Shown here: one piece after another, positions 5,240 to 11,406 of the stretch | How the letters are laid out: each line of letters begins with the position of its first letter | Numbering within the stretch: the first letter of the stretch is position 1 | Origin: Verrucomicrobiota bacterium | Lineage (GTDB): Bacteria; Verrucomicrobiota; Verrucomicrobiia; Limisphaerales; AV2 | Reading direction: 5' to 3' | Assembly: GCA_003218935.1 (NCBI GenBank) | Contig: QHPA01000066.1 | Coordinates: 1 to 11,721, forward strand | Length of the DNA: 11,721 nucleotides | Position numbers and translations under genes: made by a program | The notes under the pieces: generated by a model | What the model saw: only the letters and a program-made list of their open reading frames with translations | The model's database searches: none | Told to the model about the DNA's origin: nothing

Positions 5240-7318
5240 GTGATCCGGTTGCCGTCATCGTCCGCGCGGGCCAGTCCGCTCGGCGCGCCGCTCGCCGCGC
5301 TGCGCGGTGTCGGTCCGGAGCGGGCGGCGCAGCTCGCCCGGCTCGGGCTTCACACCATCGGCGATTTGTTGCTGCATCGTCCGCGACGTTATGAAGACCG
5401 CCGCCGGTTCCTTGCCGTCGCTGACTTGCAACTGGGCAAAGCCGCCACCGCGCGCGGCAAAATTGTCGCGCTCGGCGTAAAACGCTGGCGCGGCGGCAGT
5501 AAATCAGTCTTCGAGTTCATTCTCGACGACGGCACGGCGCGGCTTCACTGCCGCTGGTGGAACCTCCCGTTCATGGAAAAATACTTCCGGCCGGGCGAGG
5601 AAGTCCTGGTGTACGGCAAGCCCAATTCGCTCAAGCCGCGCACCATCGACCATCCGGAAACGGAAATCGTCAAGACAGACGAGGAGGATTTCGTTCATCT
5701 CAATCGCATCGTGCCGATTTACCCGCTCACCGAAGGCCTGCCGCAGCGGTGGTTACGCTCATTCATCTGGCAAACGCTCGAAGAATACGAGTCGTCCATC
5801 CTCGATCCGTGGAACGGGTTGGCCGTTCCGGCTTCAGCCGGTCCTCGGCCACCTCAACGCGCAATTCCGGACCTTCCGGGGCGCGCTGATGCGGTCCACA
5901 TGCTCCATTTTCCGGAAGAGATGGCCGATGCGGAAATCGCGCGCCAACGACTGGCCCTGGACGAATTCCTCGAATTGCAAGTGGCGGTCCAGCGGAGGCG
6001 TAAGAACCTCCTTGCGAATGCGAAAGGTTTGCCGTGCGCCGGCGACAACCATTTGATCAAACCCTTTCTCAAACAACTCGGATTCACGCTGACCGAAGCG
6101 CAGACCCGGGTGCTGCGCCAAATCCGCCGCGACATGAGCGGGTCGCACCCGATGCGCCGCTTGCTGCAAGGCGACGTGGGCGCAGGCAAAACGGTCGTAG
6201 CGGCCTGCGTGGCGCTGATGGCGCTGGAAAGCGGGTTCAACGTCGCGCTCATGGCGCCCACCGAAATTCTGGCCGCACAACATTTCCAGGCGTTCAACCG
6301 CTGGTTCAGGTCGCCGGGCATTCGGGTCGAACTGCGCACCGGGAATCGGAAAACCTCGAACCTCGAACCTCGAACATCGAACTTTGAACGGAGCGAGTCG
6401 GCCAACTCCGCGCTCCGCACTCCGCACTCCGCACTTCTGACCATTGGCACGCACGCATTGATTGAGTCCGGCTTCGCGCCGGACAACCTCGGCCTGGTTA
6501 TCATTGATGAGCAGCACAGGTTCGGCGTCGCCCAACGCGAGAAGCTCGTGCGCAAAGGCCGTTATCCGCACTTGCTGGTGATGACCGCGACGCCCATTCC
6601 GCGCACACTTGGCCTGACGCTCTACGGCGATCTGGACATTTCGGTGATTGATCAGTTGCCCGCCGGGCGCGGGCGCCTCAAGACCTTTTTGCGCACCGCG
6701 GACAAATTGCCGAAGGTCTTTGACTTCATTCGCGACAAACTCAAGGAAGGGCGGCAGGCCTACCTCGTTTACCCGCGCGTCGAGGAATCGGACGGCGGCG
6801 AACTCAAGGCCGTCATCACGGAATGGGAGAAGTTGCAAAAGGAATTCGCGCCGTCTCAGATCGGCCTGCTGCACGGGCGGCTCAACCCTGAAGAAAAGGA
6901 ACGCGTGATGGCGGACTTTCGGGCGAACCGCGTCCAGGCGCTCGTCACGACTTCGTTGATTGAAGTGGGCGTGGACGTGCCGAACGCGACGGTAATGTTG
7001 ATTGAGAACACCGAGCGGTTTGGCCTTGCGCAACTGCATCAACTGCGCGGTCGAATCGGGCGCGGGGCGCATGAGTCCTACTGCGTTCTGGTTGCCGACA
7101 TCAAAACGGAGGAGGCGCGGCGGCGATTGAAAGTGCTGGAGGAAACCACCGACGGCTTTCGCATCGCCGAGGAGGACTTGAAACTGCGAGGCCCGGGCGA
7201 GTTGCTCGGCCAGCAGCAGAGCGGTGTGCCCTCGTTTCGGTTCGGCGACCTCGCCTCCGACCGCGCGCTGGTCGAACGCGCGCGTGCGCTCGCGAAAGCG
7301 TGGCTGGAAAAAACCTGA
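5240..7318 (+). CDS. recG: ATP-dependent DNA helicase RecG
   Basis: RecG reverses stalled replication forks and processes branched DNA in recombinational repair. The 692 residues match E. coli (693). An N-terminal wedge/OB region starts at ALRGVGPERAAQLARLGL. The helicase core shows Walker A GDVGAGKT (311-318), GTHALI (403-408), DEQH (423-426), TATPIPRT (449-456), HGRLNPEEKE and the LIEVGVDVPNA...QLRGRIGRG block. The C-terminal region has GQQQSG (657-662) where many RecG proteins read GTRQSG. Two stretches are unusual: residues 191-207 coincide with a DNA double hairpin, and 372-399 (TSNLEPRTSNFER...SALRTPHSAL) are encoded by heptamer repeats, replacing the usual loop before GTHALI and making it about 11 residues longer. 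The start is GTG, with no Shine-Dalgarno sequence; a TTG three codons later is possible. Confidence 0.96.
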   Translation: MIRLPSSSARASPLGAPLAALRGVGPERAAQLARLGLHTIGDLLLHRPRRYEDRRRFLAVADLQLGKAATARGKIVALGVKRWRGGSKSVFEFILDDGTARLHCRWWNLPFMEKYFRPGEEVLVYGKPNSLKPRTIDHPETEIVKTDEEDFVHLNRIVPIYPLTEGLPQRWLRSFIWQTLEEYESSILDPWNGLAVPASAGPRPPQRAIPDLPGRADAVHMLHFPEEMADAEIARQRLALDEFLELQVAVQRRRKNLLANAKGLPCAGDNHLIKPFLKQLGFTLTEAQTRVLRQIRRDMSGSHPMRRLLQGDVGAGKTVVAACVALMALESGFNVALMAPTEILAAQHFQAFNRWFRSPGIRVELRTGNRKTSNLEPRTSNFERSESANSALRTPHSALLTIGTHALIESGFAPDNLGLVIIDEQHRFGVAQREKLVRKGRYPHLLVMTATPIPRTLGLTLYGDLDISVIDQLPAGRGRLKTFLRTADKLPKVFDFIRDKLKEGRQAYLVYPRVEESDGGELKAVITEWEKLQKEFAPSQIGLLHGRLNPEEKERVMADFRANRVQALVTTSLIEVGVDVPNATVMLIENTERFGLAQLHQLRGRIGRGAHESYCVLVADIKTEEARRRLKVLEETTDGFRIAEEDLKLRGPGELLGQQQSGVPSFRFGDLASDRALVERARALAKAWLEKT
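5811..5841. repeat. Double hairpin inside recG (residues 191-201)
   Basis: GGAACGG (5811-5817) pairs with CCGTTCC (5823-5829), and CCGGCT (5828-5833) with AGCCGG (5836-5841). The encoded residues WNGLAVPASAGPRPPQR sit between the conserved LRSFIWQTLEEY and LPGRADAVHMLHFPE blocks, a place where RecG length varies. It may be an inserted palindrome of the intergenic type, though codon bias alone could give part of it. Confidence 0.4.
6355..6432. repeat. Two heptamer arrays inside recG
   Basis: Five units CTCGAAC, CTCGAAC, CTCGAAC, ATCGAAC, TTTGAAC occupy 6355-6389. After 15 bases, four units ACTCCGC, GCTCCGC, ACTCCGC, ACTCCGC occupy 6405-6432. Nine heptamers make 63 bases, exactly 21 codons, and the frame stays open. 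The first array belongs to the same family as the intergenic arrays at 4178-4205 and 4847-4891. Confidence 0.9.
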
Positions 7319-7327
7319 AAAAACCGC

Positions 7328-7355
7328 TTGGCGTGTCATGGTTGGCGGCTAAACT
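7328..7355 (+). promoter_or_regulatory. Candidate promoter of the 41-residue lipoprotein (TTGGCG-N16-TAAACT)
   Basis: TTGGCG (7328-7333), 16 bases, TAAACT (7350-7355), then 6 bases to the ATG at 7362. It has the same spacing and the same CGGCTAAA-type -10 context as the next gene (CCGCTAAATT). Confidence 0.5.
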
Positions 7356-7361
7356 GCAGCC

Positions 7362-7487
7362 ATGAAAAAGCTCATTACGTATCTGTTCCTGGCGTTGGTC
7401 AGTATCACGTTCTTCGTTGCTTGCAGCGACAGCGGGGACATGTCCTCTCCGCCGGCAACGAATGCCCCGGCAGCGCCGAAAAAATAA
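7362..7487 (+). CDS. Small 41-residue lipoprotein
   Basis: The short frame reads MKKLITYLFLALVSITFFVAC and then a 20-residue Ser/Pro/Ala-rich tail ending APKK. It has the full layout of a bacterial lipoprotein signal: two lysines, a hydrophobic core and the lipobox FVAC with Cys21. The mature peptide would be only about 21 residues, a small lipid-anchored envelope peptide. In size it resembles entericidin-type lipoproteins, but I see no specific homology. A promoter-like pair in front and a strong intrinsic terminator 22 bases behind make it a complete single-gene unit, the best argument that it is real. Start codon context lacks a Shine-Dalgarno sequence, as elsewhere in this window. Confidence 0.75.
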   Translation: MKKLITYLFLALVSITFFVACSDSGDMSSPPATNAPAAPKK

Positions 7488-7509
7488 GCGACGAACCAGA
7501 CGGTTTGAC

Positions 7510-7547
7510 AGGCCAGGCTCCGCGACCGCGGCTTGGCCTTTTTCTTT
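7510..7547 (+). terminator. Intrinsic terminator after the small lipoprotein gene
   Basis: AGGCCA (7510-7515) pairs with TGGCCT (7534-7539), and CCGC (7520-7523) with GCGG (7528-7531), with a small internal loop; the stem runs into TTTTTCTTT (7539-7547). This is the clearest rho-independent terminator in the window. It separates the two lipoprotein genes into independent transcripts. Confidence 0.8.
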
Positions 7548-7552
7548 CGTCC

Positions 7553-7580
7553 TTGGATTTGCGGCAAAGTCCGCTAAATT
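7553..7580 (+). promoter_or_regulatory. Candidate promoter of the 119-residue lipoprotein (TTGGAT-N16-TAAATT)
   Basis: TTGGAT (7553-7558), 16 bases, TAAATT (7575-7580), then 6 bases to the ATG at 7587. It lies just behind the preceding terminator, where a promoter for this gene must be. Confidence 0.5.
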
Positions 7581-7586
7581 ATTTCC

Positions 7587-7946
7587 ATGAAAAAAGTCTT
7601 TTTACTTCTGGTTCTGGGCGGGCTGGCGCTGGCCGGTTGCAGCAAGAAAGAAACGAAGTCCACCTCGTCAGCCACCAATGAAAATTATTCCAGCGGCAAC
7701 CCCGTGACCGCGCCGGTCGATTACCTCGGCGCCCTTGCCAAAGCCAAGAAGAATTCGGAGAAGACCATCGACGCCGTGGCGCTGAACCAGGCGGTGCAGC
7801 AGTTTAATGTCGCAGAAGGCCATTATCCCAAAGACCTCAACGAACTGGTCACGGAAAAATATCTTCCTAAACTCCCCGAAGCACCGTACGGGATGAAGAT
7901 TGTTTACGATGCGAACACCGGCACGGTGAAGGTCGTCCCGAAGTAG
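7587..7946 (+). CDS. Lipoprotein with a pseudopilin-like C-terminal segment
   Basis: The 119-residue protein begins MKKVFLLLVLGGLALAGC, a clear lipoprotein signal with lipobox LAGC and lipidated Cys18. A low-complexity Lys/Ser/Thr/Asn linker (19-40) follows. Residues 64-119 (ALNQAVQQFNVAEGHYPKDLNELV...YLPKLPEAPYGMKIVYD) have the pattern of the globular part of type II secretion pseudopilins of the GspG kind (helix, G-x-YP, L-x-x-LV, YL-x-x-LP), but the pilin helix and cleavage motif are absent, being replaced by the lipid anchor. Function unknown; an envelope location is well supported. It follows the terminator of the small lipoprotein gene and has its own candidate promoter, so it is probably monocistronic. 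Confidence 0.85.
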   Translation: MKKVFLLLVLGGLALAGCSKKETKSTSSATNENYSSGNPVTAPVDYLGALAKAKKNSEKTIDAVALNQAVQQFNVAEGHYPKDLNELVTEKYLPKLPEAPYGMKIVYDANTGTVKVVPK

Positions 7947-7959
7947 TCTCGGTAAGAGC

Positions 7960-8126
7960 CCATGAACCGGGGTGGGGCGGCCTTCCCTGCCCATGAACCG
8001 TCTCCCGTAGCGGCGTCTCGGCAGAGCGCCGCAGTTCGTCGGAACAACCAGCCAGCGGCGCTCTGCCGAGACGCCGCCACGCCAGCGTTCATGGACATGC
8101 AAAACCCTGGAAGCCACCCATGAACG
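7960..8126. repeat. Cluster of CCATGAAC boxes around a large palindrome
   Basis: CCATGAACCG occurs at 7960-7969 and 7991-8000 (31 bases apart), its inverse GTTCATGG at 8087-8094 and CCATGAACG at 8118-8126. The first copy continues as CCATGAACCGGGGTGGGGCG, nearly the same as the minus strand of 4029-4011. The boxes flank the 23-bp inverted repeat at 8010-8077. It forms half of the 370-base non-coding gap 7947-8316. Confidence 0.65.
8010..8077. repeat. Perfect 23-bp inverted repeat with a 22-base loop
   Basis: The arm 8010-8032 (starting GCGGCGTCTCGGCAG) is the exact reverse complement of 8055-8077. Three of the next four outer positions also pair (8006-8008 with 8079-8081). The loop 8033-8054 shows no coding potential. 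As RNA this would be one of the most stable hairpins in the window, but without a T-tract. Confidence 0.9.
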
Positions 8127-8127
8127 T

Positions 8128-8191
8128 CGTAGCCGCGGACATCAGTCCGCGCACTCTGAGTGGTCAGCGCCGACTGACGTCGGCGGCTACG
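8128..8191. repeat. Cloverleaf-like palindromic element, GTAG...CTAC ends
   Basis: The outer arms CGTAGCCGC (8128-8136) and GCGGCTACG (8183-8191) pair perfectly. Inside are GCGGAC (8135-8140)/GTCCGC (8145-8150) and CGCCGAC (8168-8174)/GTCGGCG (8179-8185). The outer arm is shared with the element at 11316-11385, so this is a dispersed family. It is not a tRNA: there is no T-loop or acceptor end. Confidence 0.75.
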
Positions 8192-8215
8192 GTTGATGGG
8201 TAACCTCTGGCCGGG

Positions 8216-8271
8216 GCGTCGAAGGTGCGACGCGCAGGGCCGGTTGCCTGGACAGACTCCCATTTTACTCT
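8216..8271 (+). promoter_or_regulatory. guaA upstream region: hairpin and weak promoter candidate
   Basis: GCGTCG (8216-8221) pairs with CGACGC (8228-8233). TTGCCT (8244-8249), 16 bases, TACTCT (8266-8271) has the same spacing as other promoters here but a poor -10 box and lies 45 bases from the guaA start. The remaining bases to 8316 show neither a Shine-Dalgarno sequence nor a recognisable riboswitch. Confidence 0.2.
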
Positions 8272-8316
8272 CGCCAAAGCTGATCGTCGCAGGCAAACAC
8301 TTCCCCTTCATTTCGG

Positions 8317-9897
8317 ATGAACGAGCAGATTGTCATTCTCGATTTCGGTTCCCAATACACCCAGGTCATCGCGCGCCGTATTCGCGAGTGCAACGTCTAT
8401 TCCTCGATCCTGCGCTATGACACGTCCGCGAAGGAAATCGCCGCGCTCAAGCCCAGCGGTCTGATCCTGTCCGGCGGGCCGGCCAGCGTCTATGCCAAGG
8501 ACGCGCCATTGCCGGACAAGGATATTTTCAAGCTGGGCATTCCGGTTCTCGGCATCTGCTACGGCGTTCAAATCCTGGCGCACTTTCTGGGCGGCAAAGT
8601 CGAGCCGGGCCAGAAACGTGAATTCGGCAAAGGCACCTTAACGGTCCGCGACAGCTCGTGCCCTTTGTTCAACGGTTTGCCGGAAACGCTCCAGGTCTGG
8701 AATTCGCACGGGGACAAACTCACCCGTTTGCCGAAAGGATTTGTTTCGGTGGCCACGACGGACAATTCGGATTACGCAGCCATCGAAAACCGCGCGACGA
8801 ATTCCTACGGTTTGCAGTTTCATCCGGAAGTCGTCCACACGCCGCGCGGTCGCGAGATTTACAGCAACTTCGTCCATGGCGTCTGCGGCTGCGGCCGTGA
8901 CTGGACCATGCGCAACTACGTCGAGCAGGCCGTCGAGGCAATCCGCGCGCAGGTCGGCAGCGAGAACGTCATCCTCGGCCTGAGCGGCGGCGTGGATTCC
9001 AGCGTGGCCGCGGCGTTGATTCACAGGGCCGTTGGTGATCAACTCACTTCCATTTTCGTCAACAACGGCCTGCTCCGCGCGCGCGAGGCTGAGGTCGTGC
9101 AGGAAGTGTTTGGCCGCAACTTCCGCATCAGGCTGCTCTACGAAGACGCGTCGAGACTGTTTCTCACGCGGCTCAAGGGCGTGACCGACCCGGAACGCAA
9201 ACGCAAAATCATCGGCCGGACGTTCATCGAAGTTTTTGAAAAGGCTGTAGCGTCGAGCCTGCGGCTCGATTCGGCGCGCAGCGCGGACGCTGCTATTCGC
9301 AAAGCGAGGTTCCTGGCGCAAGGAACGCTTTATCCTGACGTCATCGAGTCCGTGCCCATCGCCGGCAATCCGGCGGCGATGATCAAGAGCCATCATAACG
9401 TGGGGGGACTGCCGAAGAAGATGAAGTTCAAGTTGGTCGAGCCGTTGAAATGTCTGTTCAAAGACGAGGTGCGCCAACTTGGACTGGAACTAGGCTTGCC
9501 GAAGGAAATCGTTCATCGCCAGCCGTTCCCCGGCCCCGGCCTCGCTGTGCGCCTCCTGGGCGAGGTTACGGTCGAGCGCTTGGAGATCTTGCGCAAGGCT
9601 GACTGGATCGTGATCGACGAGATGAAGCAGAGCGATTGGTATTACAAAGTATGGCAGAGCTTCGCCGTGCTGCTGCCCGTGCGCAGCGTCGGCGTGATGG
9701 GCGACGAACGCACTTACGATTATACCATCGCGCTGCGCGTCGTCGAATCGCAGGACGGCATGACCGCGGACTGGGTGAAGCTGCCGTATGAATTGCTCGA
9801 AAAAATTTCCAACCGGATCGTCAACGAAGTGAAAGGCGTCAATCGAGTCGTGTTCGACGTGACGAGCAAACCACCAGGGACGATTGAGTGGGAGTAA
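8317..9897 (+). CDS. guaA: GMP synthase (glutamine-hydrolysing)
   Basis: It converts XMP to GMP with ATP and glutamine, the last step of guanine nucleotide synthesis. The 526 residues match E. coli (525). The class I glutamine amidotransferase domain has the nucleophile Cys81 in GICYGVQ and the dyad His169/Glu171 in GLQFHPE. The ATP-pyrophosphatase domain has the PP-loop SGGVDSS (223-229). The C-terminal dimerisation domain shows [27 protein letters not shown] and KPPGTIEWE. Residues 309-331, between FIEVFE and [14 protein letters not shown], number 23 where E. coli has about 10. The extra residues are encoded by a GC-rich palindrome (9247-9295) of the kind found between genes. Synthetase and amidotransferase residues appear intact, so it should be active. 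guaB is not adjacent. Confidence 0.97.
   Translation: MNEQIVILDFGSQYTQVIARRIRECNVYSSILRYDTSAKEIAALKPSGLILSGGPASVYAKDAPLPDKDIFKLGIPVLGICYGVQILAHFLGGKVEPGQKREFGKGTLTVRDSSCPLFNGLPETLQVWNSHGDKLTRLPKGFVSVATTDNSDYAAIENRATNSYGLQFHPEVVHTPRGREIYSNFVHGVCGCGRDWTMRNYVEQAVEAIRAQVGSENVILGLSGGVDSSVAAALIHRAVGDQLTSIFVNNGLLRAREAEVVQEVFGRNFRIRLLYEDASRLFLTRLKGVTDPERKRKIIGRTFIEVFEKAVASSLRLDSARSADAAIRKARFLAQGTLYPDVIESVPIAGNPAAMIKSHHNVGGLPKKMKFKLVEPLKCLFKDEVRQLGLELGLPKEIVHRQPFPGPGLAVRLLGEVTVERLEILRKADWIVIDEMKQSDWYYKVWQSFAVLLPVRSVGVMGDERTYDYTIALRVVESQDGMTADWVKLPYELLEKISNRIVNEVKGVNRVVFDVTSKPPGTIEWE
9247..9295. repeat. Palindromic element inserted in frame in guaA
   Basis: The outer arms AGCGTC (9249-9254) and GACGCT (9286-9291), preceded by GTAG and followed by GCTA, enclose the hairpin TCGAGCC (9253-9259) TGC GGCTCGA (9263-9269) and GCGC...GCGC. 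The GTAG start and the stem-TGC-stem design echo the intergenic elements (compare GCGGGTC TGC GACCCGC at 4103-4119). It encodes roughly [16 protein letters not shown]. Confidence 0.6.
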
Positions 9898-9930
9898 AGA
9901 ATTCCGGGACGAATGCGGTTCACTTTGAAT

Positions 9931-10066
9931 GGGGAGCGCGCCCGCCTGGGGCGCAGTCTGGCGCGCCCCCGCGCCAGACCACGACGGCGTTCGCTCGCGA
10001 ACCGTACGGCCCTCCCGCTGGCGGAGGAGCCTTCTGCCAGAACCCGCGAGGGCGCGTGCTCTCCCC
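9931..10066. repeat. 136-bp inverted-repeat element between guaA and pfkA
   Basis: GGGGAG (9931-9936) and CGCGCCC (9937-9943) pair with CTCCCC (10061-10066) and GGGCGCG (10050-10056), with a 4-base bulge. Inside, GTCTGGCGCG (9956-9965) and CGCGCCAGAC (9970-9979) form a 10-bp stem with a CCCC loop. It fills most of the 243-base spacer. There is no T-tract, so it is not a standard guaA terminator. No coding potential is seen. Confidence 0.6.
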
Positions 10067-10093
10067 GGCCCGAAAAGTTGAGTGAGAGTGGAT

Positions 10094-10121
10094 TGATCGC
10101 CGATTGCCGATTGCCGATTGT
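10094..10121. repeat. Heptamer array CGATTGC in the pfkA promoter
   Basis: TGATCGC, CGATTGC, CGATTGC, CGATTGT occupy 10094-10121 in 7-bp phase. The proposed pfkA -35 box TTGCCG (10104-10109) is formed across a unit junction. Confidence 0.8.
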
Positions 10122-10131
10122 CCGCTAGATT
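10104..10131 (+). promoter_or_regulatory. Candidate pfkA promoter (TTGCCG-N16-TAGATT)
   Basis: TTGCCG (10104-10109), 16 bases, TAGATT (10126-10131), then 9 bases to the ATG. The -10 context CCGCTAGATT parallels CCGCTAAATT at 7571-7580. GGAG at 10135-10138 is only 2 bases from the ATG, too close for a normal ribosome site. Confidence 0.45.
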
Positions 10132-10140
10132 CGCGGAGTC

Positions 10141-11217
10141 ATGAACGAGCGCATCGGCATCCTCACGGGCGGCGGTGATTGTCCCGGCTTGAACGCGGTG
10201 ATTCGCGCGGTGGTCAAGGCCGCAGCCAAGCGCGGCTGGGACACTATCGGTTTCCTCGACGGTTTCGAAGGGTTGCTCGACCTGCGTCATCGCAGCCTCA
10301 ACTATCATGAGATGGACGGCTTGCTTCTCCTGGGCGGCACCATCCTCGGCACCACCAACAAAGGACGGTTCGCGGCGAAGACCGGCCACGGTGAGGTCAG
10401 GAAAATCCCTGCGGAGACGCTCGATCGGGCGAAACGCAATTTTGACCAACTCGGTTTGCGCGCGCTGGTGTGTGTAGGCGGCGACGGCTCGCTCACCATC
10501 GCACAGCAACTGTTTGAGCGCGGCGTGCCCCTGGTGGGCGTTCCCAAGACCATCGACAACGATCTTGAAGCCACGGTCATTACTTTCGGCTTTGACTCCG
10601 CCGTCGCCTGCGCCACCGACGCGCTCGACCGTTTGCGCACGACGGCTGAAAGCCACAACCGCGTGATGGTGCTCGAAGTCATGGGACGTTACACCGGCTG
10701 GATCGCCGCGCACGCGGGCATCGCCGGCGGCGGTGACATCATTCTGATTCCCGAAATTCCGTTTCGCTACGAAAGCATCTGCGCAAAGATCAGTGAGCGG
10801 GAACAGCAGGGGAAAAAATTTACGCTGCTTGTCGTCGCGGAAGGAGCTTGTGAGCGGGGGAGGGGATTTGTCGGGGCGACCGATGAGAAGAATCGCGAGG
10901 CGCGACTCGGCGGGATTGGCGCGGTTGTGGCGGCGGAAATCGAGAAACGGACCGGCAAGGAGACACGCGTTTGCGTGCTCGGCCATTTGCAGCGCGGCGG
11001 CGGTCCGACCACTTTTGATCGCCTGCTCTGCACACGATTCGGCGCGCGGGCCGTGCAGCTCGTTGCCGACGGAATGTTTGGTTACATGGTCGCGCTGCGC
11101 CCGCCCGACACCGTCGCTGTGAAGATCACCGACGCGATTGGCCGTCTGCGGGCCGTGCCGCTTAACGGCGACATTATGCAGACCGCCCGGGCGCTTGGGA
11201 TCAGTTTTGGGGATTAG
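10141..11217 (+). CDS. pfkA: 6-phosphofructokinase (ATP or pyrophosphate donor unresolved)
   Basis: It phosphorylates fructose 6-phosphate to the 1,6-bisphosphate, the committed step of glycolysis (reversible if pyrophosphate-linked). The 358 residues contain LTGGGDCPGLNAVIR (9-22), the donor-site GGDGS (113-117), KTIDND (136-141) with catalytic Asp139 equivalent to E. coli Asp127, MGRYTGW (181-187) for substrate binding, and GHLQRGGGPTTFDR. The two donor positions are Gly116 (E. coli Gly104, ATP-type) and Lys136 (E. coli Gly124; Lys is typical of pyrophosphate enzymes). This Gly/Lys pair is characteristic of the mixed group III family, where both donors occur, so specificity cannot be decided here. 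There are no adjacent glycolytic genes. The candidate promoter lies within and behind a heptamer array. Confidence 0.93.
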   Translation: MNERIGILTGGGDCPGLNAVIRAVVKAAAKRGWDTIGFLDGFEGLLDLRHRSLNYHEMDGLLLLGGTILGTTNKGRFAAKTGHGEVRKIPAETLDRAKRNFDQLGLRALVCVGGDGSLTIAQQLFERGVPLVGVPKTIDNDLEATVITFGFDSAVACATDALDRLRTTAESHNRVMVLEVMGRYTGWIAAHAGIAGGGDIILIPEIPFRYESICAKISEREQQGKKFTLLVVAEGACERGRGFVGATDEKNREARLGGIGAVVAAEIEKRTGKETRVCVLGHLQRGGGPTTFDRLLCTRFGARAVQLVADGMFGYMVALRPPDTVAVKITDAIGRLRAVPLNGDIMQTARALGISFGD

Positions 11218-11315
11218 AGCGGTTGCCAATAGGAAATCTCCGAATGCCATTGGAAGCTCCAGTGAAGTCGCGTGGTGAAGCAGCATAAACGCCGTATGGA
11301 AACTGGCAAAGCCCA

Positions 11316-11385
11316 GTAGCCGCCGACGTGAGGGGGCGGATTTCCAGTCGAAGGTGCTAGCCCGCCTCCTTACGTCGGCGGCTAC
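11316..11385. repeat. Palindromic element, GTAGCCGCCGACGT ends
   Basis: GTAGCCGCCGACGT (11316-11329) and ACGTCGGCGGCTAC (11372-11385) form a perfect 14-bp inverted repeat; the next bases (GGGGCGG and CCGCCTCC) pair imperfectly. The arm matches the right arm of the element at 8128-8191. It lies between the convergent pfkA and the right-edge gene; 11218-11315 shows nothing further that I can name. Confidence 0.8.
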
Positions 11386-11406
11386 AGAGAGGGCCCCCAC
11401 CAGGGC

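Noticed and set aside
5834..7339. 501-codon open frame on the minus strand opposite recG
   Set aside because: RecG is certain on the plus strand; this frame has the typical composition of a mirrored high-G+C gene and no family resemblance.
8128..8191. tRNA-like cloverleaf
   Set aside because: The stems fit a four-way fold, but there is no T-loop GTTCRA, no anticodon arm of correct size and no acceptor stem of 7 bp followed by a discriminator base.
8192..8316. Purine riboswitch in front of guaA
   Set aside because: I looked for the conserved purine-aptamer core and paired loops and found only one 6-bp hairpin.
9490..11400. 636-codon open frame on the minus strand across guaA, the spacer and pfkA
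   Set aside because: It is antisense to two strongly conserved enzymes, crosses a repeat element, and its sequence is His/Arg/Gln-rich with no recognisable domain: a GC-rich shadow frame.
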